The notes under the pieces were generated by a model. That model was not told where the DNA came from, ran no database searches, and saw only the letters and a list, made by a program, of their open reading frames with translations. Shown here piece by piece: positions 1-7,418 of a stretch of DNA of 64,000 bases. Source of the DNA: an uncultured Nostoc sp. (lineage in GTDB: Bacteria > Cyanobacteriota > Cyanobacteriia > Cyanobacteriales > Nostocaceae); the NCBI RefSeq assembly GCF_937863485.1, contig NZ_CALMFY010000088.1, positions 29,596 to 93,595 of the forward strand, written 5' to 3'. Position 1 is the first letter of the stretch. Each line of letters begins with the position of its first letter. The position numbers and the translations under genes were made by a program.

Positions 1-922
1 TTTCCTTCGCTGAGTCGTAATTACTCAGAATGTCTTTCTTTTGCCGCAAGAATTCTTGCCATCCGACGGTTCCATATCGCCTCGATAACAGCTTTTTTGT
101 GTCAGAAGAGACTATATACCATTCGATTGTTCCGTTAGTAGTGATTTCAGGAGCGGTATCTAATAGCGTAATATCGTAATCAAACTCACGTATTGCGTCA
201 ATTCGGATGAACTCAGCTTTCAAAAAACGCAGATGGTCATCCACAAAACGACGTTTCAGTGCGATGTTGTCTGCATTGGCACGCATCCTTACAGAAGGAT
301 ACAGCAGCCCATCAAAGGGATCTCCAGCAAACAAATTTTCTGCGACTGCAACAGTCAATTTGTTGTAAAGTTGCTCTTCGCCCGGTGGGACAATCTGTGT
401 GAACACATCGGATAGGAAATCCATGATCTCCTGTTGATCTCCCGTTGGAGCAGAAGGTTCCGATCCCCAACTAGCGACTGGACGGGTACTTCCAAGCGCA
501 TCCAACACGCGGCGTGTGTATCCTACGTAATTGACCATCAACGGGGCGGTCGTTACCCAATGGGCAAGAGCAACAGTATCGCCGACTTTTGGCTGTAATT
601 CAAAAAATACGGCTTCTCGTGCTGTGCAACAATACAGAACAGGTTCTTTTGGCCGGTTTGCAAGACCGATCGGAGTCAAGCGCGCTGGCGGATAGCTGAG
701 TTCCGAAATGTTTGCTGACTTATCTCCTAAGCGGCCACTGTAAAGAGGTAATCCAAGGTTAAAGCATGGAGCTTTTACTACATAGCCACGGAAGATTGGC
801 GTTAGAAGCTCTTTAATCTCGTCAATTGAAGTCCCATTGAGGTCTAGTGTTCGGATTGTCTCTATAGCGGATCTAGCTGCTGCCACATCGAGCTTCAGTT
901 GAGAATCATTTGTTATACTCAC
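1..922 (-). CDS. RES-domain protein, C-terminus beyond window
   Basis: An open frame runs from a GTG at 922 (another GTG at 931) to the window edge, about 307 codons without a stop. A middle segment reads PPARLTPIGLANRPKEPVLY and is followed by a TAREAVFFEL stretch; further on comes DGLLYPSVR with an NIALK stretch. This is the pattern of the RES fold (Arg-Glu-Ser), known from NAD-degrading toxins and from longer proteins of unknown role. The protein is longer than toxin-type RES proteins, and no Xre-type antitoxin gene lies just upstream, so a non-toxin role is possible. No clear ribosome-binding site was seen and the start is uncertain. The family call rests on motifs only. Confidence 0.7.
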   Translation of the reverse strand, partial: MSITNDSQLKLDVAAARSAIETIRTLDLNGTSIDEIKELLTPIFRGYVVKAPCFNLGLPLYSGRLGDKSANISELSYPPARLTPIGLANRPKEPVLYCCTAREAVFFELQPKVGDTVALAHWVTTAPLMVNYVGYTRRVLDALGSTRPVASWGSEPSAPTGDQQEIMDFLSDVFTQIVPPGEEQLYNKLTVAVAENLFAGDPFDGLLYPSVRMRANADNIALKRRFVDDHLRFLKAEFIRIDAIREFDYDITLLDTAPEITTNGTIEWYIVSSDTKKLLSRRYGTVGWQEFLRQKKDILSNYDSAKE

Positions 923-1043
923 ATCTTGCACTAATAAAAATTGATATAATTTGATTACTCAGTATTAAACTACCACTTCTCTTACTAATAACCTTGCAGC
1001 CTAGCTACGCTACAAGGAAAAGATAGGAATAATAAATTTCTTA

Positions 1044-1406
1044 TTATCCCAGCGTTAATACCCTAGATGGCATATCCACCACCAACCGTCGAGTTTTTAA
1101 CCACTGGCGACCAAGTAAAACTTCTGATACTCTTTCACCCACATAAACAGGAATATAAAAAGTTTCCCCGTCGATTCTTACTTGACCAGCATAGATATTA
1201 AAATCTGCTTCCCCCCGTGCGGTTCGCAGCGCTCGTGTCTGCACGTAAATCCAATCCAGTCCTTGTAAGTCTTGTTCGTCAATAGCCAACCAGCCAGAGA
1301 ACCCTGTATCTAATATGACATCAACTGTTAGTTCTAATCCATCTGCACCAATAAGCTCAATCTCAAAAACTAGCTCGTCATCATTGCCGAACAACCCAAG
1401 TATCAT
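1044..1406 (-). CDS. clan AA (retropepsin-like) aspartic protease
   Basis: A 120-residue protein carrying the hydrophobic-hydrophobic-DTGFSG active-site motif near residues 32-38 (VILDTGFSG), followed by WLAI, and near the end VLLGRQWL, the second conserved region of single-domain retropepsin-like proteases. Such enzymes act as homodimers, each subunit giving one catalytic Asp. Its ATG overlaps the stop of the upstream gene (ATGA at 1403-1406), so the two are translationally coupled. The substrate is unknown. This two-gene arrangement is common in cyanobacteria. The family call is firm and the biological role is open. Confidence 0.8.
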   Translation of the reverse strand: MILGLFGNDDELVFEIELIGADGLELTVDVILDTGFSGWLAIDEQDLQGLDWIYVQTRALRTARGEADFNIYAGQVRIDGETFYIPVYVGERVSEVLLGRQWLKTRRLVVDMPSRVLTLG

Positions 1407-1765
1407 ATAGTTCCAGAAACCCCTGTTTCATTAATTCGGAAAAGAAACAATGGTACACTACCGGGGTGTTTAATACGTGCCATTTGCATAGCTACTTCTT
1501 GATCACGATCAATAAAATAGTTTCCACTTTCTGGTTCAACAACCATATACCAGTTGTAGTGAGTTTGGATGTACTCTGGCTTAACGCGGTCAAAAATCCC
1601 CTGGCTACGTTGATGAAACTCCTCGCGTTCTGCTCGACGTTTAGCTTTCTGTTCTTCTGTCCATTGAATTTGGGGGAATATTCTTCTCCGGCGCACTGTA
1701 TGAGTAGACTTGGCTTCAGTCATGGTTGATTCGGCTTTACTGCATATATCTATATTGAACTGCAT
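1403..1765 (-). CDS. conserved cyanobacterial hypothetical protein, partner of the aspartic protease
   Basis: Up to 120 residues. An internal ATG at 1723 (MTEAKST) gives 106 residues and fits the conserved part better; neither start has a strong ribosome-binding site. The N-terminal third is basic and charged (RRR, KAKRRAERE). The conserved core is YNWYMVVEPESGNYFIDRD, then an alpha-helical stretch and a C-terminal FLFRINETG. The gene overlaps the aspartic protease gene by four bases, which suggests a joint function, for example a substrate, adaptor or regulator of the protease. No catalytic motif was recognised. Confidence 0.7.
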   Translation of the reverse strand: MQFNIDICSKAESTMTEAKSTHTVRRRRIFPQIQWTEEQKAKRRAEREEFHQRSQGIFDRVKPEYIQTHYNWYMVVEPESGNYFIDRDQEVAMQMARIKHPGSVPLFLFRINETGVSGTI

Positions 1766-2443
1766 ATCTACACTAATAGGGGCAGATATAGCTCCCGATC
1801 ACACCAAGTGCAAACCTTGTCTGTTTAGTTTAATGCTTGCCCGTGTAATTTAGGTAAGCTCATCTCTAAACTCTATTTGGCATTTAGCCAAGATAGACAT
1901 CTGAATCTATTAAGAACTTTTAGCAATAACTGTACAGTGGCTGGTTTATCAACGACAGAATGGGGATCATAGCGTAGTAAACTGTCCATAATATACCGTG
2001 TACACCGGACACTACCAGCGAGAGTCAATGAGGCCACCACCCCTAACTCGTCTACCCAACAAGCATTACAGGTAAGTGAGAATACCTTACACCAAGTGAA
2101 GTGCTTACATTGGTGGAGGTTGTAGGCGCTTGTGAGGAATACTCCTATATAATCTTTATCGCCCGTAAACTCAGCTATAAGGATACTAGACAGGGTGTAA
2201 CTACTTTATTTGGTTTTTTGGTGTGATTAATATTGTATTTCTGGGAATCATATCTAGTAAAGCTTACCTGATTGAACTGGTTTTGGTTGTTGTATTAGTT
2301 TGGCTGGATTTAATAGCAGCGCGATAAATCACTAATGACTAATAGACATCTCCAGAAATTAATAGAACCATTATTCGTTTGAAACCCTTGTAGAGACCTA
2401 GCAGTGCTACGTCTCTACATTCATTTTCAGAGATGACCAATGA
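1766..2443. other. gene-poor gap with one open but startless frame
   Basis: No convincing gene was found. On the minus strand 111 codons are open between stops at 2206-2208 and 1873-1875. The frame is Cys-rich in its first half, and its only ATG (MDSLLRYD) lies within the last third, so a complete protein is unlikely. It may be a gene remnant or chance. The right part of the gap holds the palindrome at 2390-2418. Confidence 0.3.
2390..2418. repeat. palindromic dispersed repeat, possible cysH terminator
   Basis: GTAGAGAC at 2390-2397 pairs perfectly with GTCTCTAC at 2411-2418 around a 13-nt loop. It lies 26 bases beyond the stop of cysH, so it could end that transcript, although no long U tract follows. 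Similar GTAGAGAC...GTCTCTAC hairpins are widespread in Nostoc genomes. Confidence 0.5.
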
Positions 2444-3169
2444 CTAAATATGAATTCCACATTCTGTTTTTTCACTTCCCCGCCAGCGTCCGGCGCGTTC
2501 GTCTTCGCCTTCACCTACTTTGGTGGTGATGGGTTGATCGCCAATGCTGGGATAACCTTTGTCGTGCAGGGGATTGTAGATGACTCCGTGTTCAGCCACG
2601 TAAACCCAGCTGTCTTGGCGTGTCCAGGTGGCTATGGGATTTACTTTCAGCCGACCTTTACCGTCTAATTCAAATATGGGCATATTAGCACGCGTTACTG
2701 CTTGGTCACGGCGGCGTCCGGTGATCCAAGCGACGCTGTTGAGCTCGTCTAAACCCCGTAGCAGTGGTTCAATTTTTGTAACGTGGTGGAATTGGGCAAT
2801 ATCCTTATCCCAGAGTTTGTCGCCGTATTTGGTTTCAAAGGCTTCGCGGGTGTCTACATCTGGAGTTTTGTAAGTTTGCAAATCCAGGTTGTACACTTGT
2901 TTAGCTTTGGCAACTAATTCTAAGCTTTCGTCAAAGTGGTGCAAGGTGTCGAGAAATATCACAGGAACGGGATGCTTCAGTTCACTGTAAAGAATATGGG
3001 TAATTATCATGTCATCCACGTTAAAGGCGCTCGTTTGCACCAGTCCCGTTGGGATATTGTCTATAGACCATGCCAGTATTTCTTTGGGAGTGGCAGTTTC
3101 AAATTGCTCATTTAATTTGTCTAAGTCAAAAGCGATCGCTTGGTTTCTAGATGCCGTGGAGACTGTCAT
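2444..3169 (-). CDS. cysH: phosphoadenylyl-sulfate (PAPS) reductase
   Basis: This 241-residue enzyme reduces 3'-phosphoadenylyl sulfate to sulfite with thioredoxin in assimilatory sulfate reduction in the cytoplasm. Visible features are the PP-loop-type N-terminal domain (AFNVDDMIITHIL near residue 50, VIFLDTLHHF near 71), the WITGRRRDQ segment and the C-terminal ECGIHI that holds the catalytic cysteine. The paired cysteines that bind the 4Fe-4S cluster of APS reductases are absent, which favours PAPS over APS as substrate. The length is normal for the family. The ATG at 3169 starts the conserved N-terminus. It stands alone, with no other sulfur genes beside it. Confidence 0.93.
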   Translation of the reverse strand: MTVSTASRNQAIAFDLDKLNEQFETATPKEILAWSIDNIPTGLVQTSAFNVDDMIITHILYSELKHPVPVIFLDTLHHFDESLELVAKAKQVYNLDLQTYKTPDVDTREAFETKYGDKLWDKDIAQFHHVTKIEPLLRGLDELNSVAWITGRRRDQAVTRANMPIFELDGKGRLKVNPIATWTRQDSWVYVAEHGVIYNPLHDKGYPSIGDQPITTKVGEGEDERAGRWRGSEKTECGIHI

Positions 3170-3456
3170 GATAATCTTCTGTTCAAATATTTCTACCTTG
3201 ATTAAGATTTATTTTAGCTCACAAAGGCGCGTATTCCGCTCGGAGTTCAGGTAATTATTCTATTCGGGAATTACTACATTATGGAACTGGAGAGACCAAG
3301 AGAATAACCGATTAAAAGTAAAAATTAATATATGAGTAATAAATCCAGTATTTACTAAGAAACTTTACGGTTTCTTAATTTTTACAATACTTTTATAGAT
3401 ATTTATACTGATGTTGATATGGTTAAGGAACTATTAACAAAAAGGATTTTACTTAA

Positions 3457-3561
3457 ATGAACAATTCAAAATCCCGCAATCCCTTAGGCGAATCTATTAT
3501 TATGGGCGCTTTAATGATGTTAACCAGCGTAAGCATTATTACAATAATGAACTTTTTCTAA
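3457..3561 (+). CDS. 34-residue single-span membrane peptide
   Basis: A short frame with a Shine-Dalgarno-like AAAAAGGA about 11 bases upstream of its ATG. The product has a polar start (MNNSKSRNPLGES) and then one hydrophobic segment, IIMGALMMLTSVSIITIMNF, sized for one membrane span, and stops right after it. This layout resembles small accessory subunits of cyanobacterial membrane complexes, but I do not recognise it as any named subunit. It is separated by about 290 bases from divergent cysH. Existence of the gene is inferred from the start context and the non-random hydrophobicity. Confidence 0.5.
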   Translation: MNNSKSRNPLGESIIMGALMMLTSVSIITIMNFF

Positions 3562-3942
3562 GATAAAGATTTCTAATTTTAGCAATAAAACTTCACATAG
3601 TCCGGCTCAAAACTGAGCAGGGCTTTTACTTTTCTGAGCCACATATATCGGTATATATTAAGCCTTTTTAGTGACTTCCGGTAGAGAATAATCTTTAAAC
3701 CGTGTTTTTACGTAGTTTTGCAATTAGAGAATTTAAGATTACGTGAGTCCGACGGGTCATATCATGTCTGCCTAGTACCGCAAGGCGGAAGTCACTCATT
3801 CAAAAGGAGCCAGTGCGTTGGGCGGCTCTGCCGACTTAAAGCAACTGGCGTTCAAAAGTCAAAAGTATTACGGAATAAGCTCTTTAGGGTTTTTAAATGA
3901 TTGCTCTATTTCCGCCGTGGCGTACTAGTTAGTCGAATCAAA
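3562..3942. repeat. repeat-filled gap between the small peptide and the MFS gene
   Basis: No gene is supported. A small hairpin GCTCA-aaac-TGAGC lies near 3605-3618, just after the peptide. At about 3740-3860 there is a mosaic repeat containing GGAGCCAGTGCGTTGGGCGG and GCAACTGGCG; related sequence recurs near 31016-31055 and 38390-38430. A 60-codon open frame over this repeat is a by-product of it. Confidence 0.6.
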
Positions 3943-3959
3943 AAACCTCTAAGAGGTTT
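3939..3959 (-). terminator. intrinsic terminator of the MFS gene
   Basis: AAACCTC (3943-3949), loop TAA, GAGGTTT (3953-3959). Read on the minus strand the stem is followed by a run of T residues (the A run at 3939-3945), about 120 bases past the stop of the efflux gene. Confidence 0.6.
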
Positions 3960-4081
3960 GACTACGCAAAACCTGTCCTTCTCCGACTCCCAGAGAGACA
4001 GACTTGAACTAAAGTTCAAGGCAGGGAGAGGTTTGTTGAACTCATGTTAAAATGGGAGTGCGATCGCTATTTACTTTACCT

Positions 4082-5671
4082 CTAATGACCCACTGGCGCT
4101 TTCGCTCCTGCACCCCCTTTACCCAGGAATAATAACAGGGGTAATGAACAAAGGAACGCCACACCTACGACTCGAAAGCAATCTGCGTAAGATAAAACAG
4201 CAGCTTGGGTATCTACTATTTGACTTAATAAAGTTAGTGCTTGTTGTTGAGCTGTAGTCGCATCGATACCTTGGCTTTGGAGTGCCCCGTTGAGTGCATC
4301 GAGGCGCTGATTGGTTTCGGAATCATAAGGACTAAGTTTTGCTAACAAGATAGCTCGATGAAAGGCTTCTCGTCGATCAAGCAAAGTGGTGAGTAGGGCA
4401 ATGCCGATGCTACCACCTAGTTGTCGGGTGAGATTGTAGAAACCAGAGCCGGCGGAAACATCTTGTTTGGGTAGCGGGCCTAAAACTGCCAAACTCAAAG
4501 GGAGAAACATCAACACAGTAAAAGCCCCACGCCATACTAATGGCCAAAATAAATCATCTGTGCCGGTTTGTGGGGTTATTGTTGCTAGTTGAAACATGAC
4601 TCCAGATGATCCAACAGTGCCCATTGCAATTAAAAATCGGGCATCAATTTTACCAGACAGTTTGCCTAATAAAACCATAACGATCGCAGACGCTAAAGCC
4701 CCAGGTGCTAACAATAGTCCTGTCTGCGTTGCCGTAAAGTGCAGCACACTCTGAGCAAATATCGGCACAGCAAAGAGTGTGCCATAAAGCCCCATACCCA
4801 CCAATGCTGAGAGAACGCTTCCCGCAGCTAAAGAACGGTGACGCAAAACTCTCAAATCTACAGCCGGGTGATCTGTTTTCAGTTCTCGCCAAATAAACAG
4901 TCCCAATCCGATAATACTAGCGATCGCCAACGTGGTGATGAAACTGGAGGAAAACCAGTCGTCTTGCTCTCCTTCCTCTAACAAAGTTTGTATAGAGCCG
5001 ATAGCAATAACCAAAAACCCAATCCCGAACCAATCGACAGCTTGGCTTTGTGTCTGGCTCTTGTCTTTGTCTTTGAGCAAAAATACAAAGGACATCGCCA
5101 CTGCAACGATCCCGAAGGGAATATTAACAAAGAAAATCCACCGCCAGCCCAAACCATCTACCAAGAATCCTCCTAAAGTTGGGCCAATGGCTGGGCCAGA
5201 AATTACACCTACCCCAAAAACTGCCTGGGCCATACCTTGTTCAGCAGGTGGAAAAGTCTCGAACAAAATCGCTTGTGCTTTAGCTAGCAACCCCCCACCA
5301 CATAAACCTTGAAGAATTCGAGAAAAAACCAGCATCGGTAAATTAAATGCCAACCCGCATAAAACGGAGGCAAGGGTAAAGCCAATCAACGAGAAGATGA
5401 AGTAGGTTTTGCGCCCAAAGTAATCTCCCAGCCATGCAGATAAGGGAATTAAAACGACGTTAGCGATCGCATATCCAGTCACCACCCAACCAACTTCACT
5501 AACAGTTGCACCCAAACTAGCTTGGATGTCAGTCAGAGCAACGTTAACAATACTGGTATCAATCACTTCTAAGATTGCACCAAGGGAAGCCGTGAAAGCG
5601 ATCGCCCACTTTAATGGCCCCTGCACATAACCAAATTGATCAAAAGTTGAATGTTTAATGTTGGTAGCCAT
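4082..5671 (-). CDS. MFS multidrug efflux transporter, DHA2 (EmrB/QacA) family
   Basis: About 529 residues from the ATG at 5671 (MATNIKHSTF). An upstream TTG at 5731 would add 20 residues and is less likely. The protein is almost wholly hydrophobic and fits the 14-helix DHA2 plan. It shows LGAILEVIDTSIVNVAL in helix 1, GWVVTGYAIANVVLIPLSAW around helix 2 and the GDYFGRK loop of the major facilitator superfamily. Such pumps export drugs or toxic metabolites by proton antiport in the inner membrane. It is divergent from a TetR gene with a perfect palindrome between them, so repression relieved by a ligand is likely. The substrate cannot be told from sequence. Confidence 0.92.
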   Translation of the reverse strand: MATNIKHSTFDQFGYVQGPLKWAIAFTASLGAILEVIDTSIVNVALTDIQASLGATVSEVGWVVTGYAIANVVLIPLSAWLGDYFGRKTYFIFSLIGFTLASVLCGLAFNLPMLVFSRILQGLCGGGLLAKAQAILFETFPPAEQGMAQAVFGVGVISGPAIGPTLGGFLVDGLGWRWIFFVNIPFGIVAVAMSFVFLLKDKDKSQTQSQAVDWFGIGFLVIAIGSIQTLLEEGEQDDWFSSSFITTLAIASIIGLGLFIWRELKTDHPAVDLRVLRHRSLAAGSVLSALVGMGLYGTLFAVPIFAQSVLHFTATQTGLLLAPGALASAIVMVLLGKLSGKIDARFLIAMGTVGSSGVMFQLATITPQTGTDDLFWPLVWRGAFTVLMFLPLSLAVLGPLPKQDVSAGSGFYNLTRQLGGSIGIALLTTLLDRREAFHRAILLAKLSPYDSETNQRLDALNGALQSQGIDATTAQQQALTLLSQIVDTQAAVLSYADCFRVVGVAFLCSLPLLLFLGKGGAGAKAPVGH

Positions 5672-5759
5672 TATTAGCACAAATAATATTTGGAGGATGT
5701 CAAAGCGATACCTGGCTTTGGCGTAGCCCAACCCAAAGCTAAAATTAAATATTGTATGT

Positions 5760-5778
5760 ATACGCTACGGTAGCGTAT
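5760..5778. promoter_or_regulatory. palindromic operator between efflux gene and tetR
   Basis: The 19-bp sequence ATACGCTACGGTAGCGTAT is a perfect inverted repeat of two 8-bp arms around CGG. It lies in the divergent promoter region between the MFS gene and the TetR-type gene. Its size and symmetry suit binding of a TetR dimer. Auto-regulation and control of the pump are inferred. Confidence 0.7.
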
Positions 5779-5970
5779 CATATTAAAACGGTCAAGAGAG
5801 TTTTCAATGAAAAGTGGCAGAAATACCTATGCTAAAGATGGATAGTCACTCCTGCTGTTTTGATGTACAAGAATTGGGTTATAGGGCTTATTTGTTTCCC
5901 ATCGGGTATGTTCTATGCCCAAAAGTAGAAGCAAATGGCCAAGAAGATATTGCTTGGGAATGATATTTTT

Positions 5971-6567
5971 ATGAGTAATCAAATTAACAGCGCTTCTGGA
6001 CGCCCACGCAGCATCCACGCTGACCAAGCTATTCTGCAAGCGACTTTGGATCTGCTTGCAGAGGTAGGATATCAAAGTATGAGTATAGAAGCGATCGCTT
6101 CTCGGGCTGGAGTTGGTAAAACGACCATCTATCGGCGTTACACTTCCAAAGAAGAACTAGTTGCAGAGTCGATAGAAAGTCTGAGGGATGATTTAGCGAT
6201 CCCCGATACTGGGAGCTTTTGGGGAGACATGGATATTCTAATCAATAATGCCGCCAAAAAAATAGATAGTCCCCTTGGTCGTCAGACACTCGCCTTGATC
6301 ATCAGTACAGCGTCTAGCAATCCTCAGTTTGCAGAGGTTTACTGGACAAAATATACAAAACTTCGACGTGAAGCCTTTTCTAAAGTACTTGAGCGTGCCA
6401 AATCTAGAGGCGAAATTCACAAGGATGCAGACGTAGACTTAATTATCGATCTTGTGAGCGGGTCACTATATTATGCACTGATCTTCAAACCTACAACTGA
6501 GCCAGTAGAAGCGTACATGCGCCGCACAATAAATCTTCTCCTCAAAGGTATTGGGAATCGTGAATAG
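5971..6567 (+). CDS. TetR/AcrR family transcriptional repressor
   Basis: About 198 residues from ATG 5971 (MSNQINSASGRPRS); an earlier in-frame ATG at 5935 adds 12 residues that do not look conserved. The N-terminal helix-turn-helix is clear (ILQATLDLLAEVGYQSMSIE, AIASRAGVGKTTIYRRY, residues about 19-60). The C-terminal ligand-binding half looks like the TetR_C_11 group. The gene is divergent from the MFS pump, with the palindromic operator between them. The expected role is local repression of the pump and of itself, lifted by a pump substrate. Confidence 0.9.
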   Translation: MSNQINSASGRPRSIHADQAILQATLDLLAEVGYQSMSIEAIASRAGVGKTTIYRRYTSKEELVAESIESLRDDLAIPDTGSFWGDMDILINNAAKKIDSPLGRQTLALIISTASSNPQFAEVYWTKYTKLRREAFSKVLERAKSRGEIHKDADVDLIIDLVSGSLYYALIFKPTTEPVEAYMRRTINLLLKGIGNRE

Positions 6568-6688
6568 GGCATTGGGCATGGCGCATGGAAGGAAGACAAG
6601 TTTGATCTAAGGCTTTCTTAAATCAGAACTTTAGAGGGACAACGAGAATAACTAATGCCCAATGCCCAATGCCCAATGCCCAATGCCC
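6567..6688. repeat. heptanucleotide tandem repeat with inverted partner
   Basis: Five copies of AATGCCC stand head to tail at 6654-6688. The complementary GGGCATTGGGCAT occurs at 6569-6581, just after the TetR stop, so transcripts could fold back. Short tandemly repeated heptamers of this kind are typical of heterocystous cyanobacteria. The same heptamer recurs at 39970-39991. Confidence 0.8.
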
Positions 6689-6772
6689 ATTTCCAACTTG
6701 TTGCCAAAATAACTTTTCACTAACCGTCGTAAATGAGATGATGGATTAATTAGAGAAAAAGGTAAAGAATTG

Positions 6773-7126
6773 TTATTTTTCTCCTTCTGCTTCTGGTTGC
6801 AAAATGGCATCACAGTATTGAATGAGAGTTGTCAAGCGATCGCTAATCGTCTGAAGTCTCGTTTGTGCAGTAGATGCCTGCCGCGCTCCTTGCAAAAACA
6901 TTACATCTATTTGCAACAGGCGCAGTTGCTTGCTCATCTCCGTTTGATAAGACTGCACTCGCCAGTTTTCATCAGCCAAAGGCACAATTTGTTGCCCGAA
7001 AAATTGCTGCAACGAGGCTACACGCACTCGCAGTTCGGGCGCAACGATTTGGGTAGTTGTGGCATCGGAGCGTAATTCCTCTAACAAGGTTACGAGTGCC
7101 AAATATTTCTCACGATTTAAAGACAT
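6773..7126 (-). CDS. patD: probable heterocyst frequency control protein PatD
   Basis: A 117-residue, mostly helical soluble protein (REKYLALVTLLEELRSD, ELRVRVASLQQFF, then a block ending RVQSYQTEMSKQLRLLQIDV, and ARQASTAQTRLQTISDRLTT). From memory, the RVQSYxTExxKQLRLLxxDVMFLQxARQ pattern matches PatD, a small cyanobacterial protein that limits heterocyst frequency in Nostoc/Anabaena and interacts with the division protein FtsZ. The family assignment is not verified by alignment. The ATG at 7126 is clear. The gene is divergent from rel. Confidence 0.6.
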   Translation of the reverse strand: MSLNREKYLALVTLLEELRSDATTTQIVAPELRVRVASLQQFFGQQIVPLADENWRVQSYQTEMSKQLRLLQIDVMFLQGARQASTAQTRLQTISDRLTTLIQYCDAILQPEAEGEK

Positions 7127-7203
7127 CCAGTGCTAATTAAGATATATTAATGTCAAGTAATTTTTCTTCTACAATAAACTTTCTTAAAGACTTATCAGCA
7201 CTA

Positions 7204-7231
7204 AAAGCCTCAAATTATGGTTTGAGGCTTT
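7204..7231. terminator. strong hairpin in the patD/rel divergent region
   Basis: AAAGCCTCAAA (7204-7214) pairs perfectly with TTTGAGGCTTT (7221-7231), loop ttatgg, followed on the plus strand by GTTTG. It has the look of a bidirectional terminator, but no gene ends here. It may end a short RNA or act in the rel leader. Confidence 0.55.
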
Positions 7232-7341
7232 GTTTGCCATCAATGGATTTTCTTTATGATCCTTGAAACTTACACCGGATGACTACCAACGGCAATTGGA
7301 GAATCATCCTTACACTGTTTTTTCTACCCCTCTATGGGCGA

Positions 7342-7373
7342 CAGCATCTTCTTAGGGCGATGCTGCCAGTTTT
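7342..7373 (+). promoter_or_regulatory. terminator-like hairpin in the rel 5' leader
   Basis: CAGCATC (7342-7348) pairs with GATGCTG (7359-7365), followed by CCAG and TTTT at 7370-7373, ending 45 bases before the rel start codon. It could be an attenuator or a terminator of upstream transcription. Confidence 0.45.
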
Positions 7374-7418
7374 ATTTATCATTCACATTATCTACCGATC
7401 CACTCTAAACCCAATTGT

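Noticed and set aside
1..922. RES toxin with antitoxin as a toxin-antitoxin pair
   Set aside because: The upstream genes are an aspartic protease and its partner, not an Xre-type antitoxin, and the protein is too long for the toxin group.
3718..3900. 60-codon plus-strand frame as a gene
   Set aside because: It lies over a dispersed mosaic repeat and has no protein-like features.
4932..5312. 126-codon plus-strand frame
   Set aside because: Antisense shadow of the MFS transporter gene.
6654..6688. AATGCCC repeats as a CRISPR or origin iteron
   Set aside because: The unit is only 7 bp, has no spacers or dnaA/rep context, and the same heptamer recurs at 39970; it is a short tandem repeat of Nostoc type.
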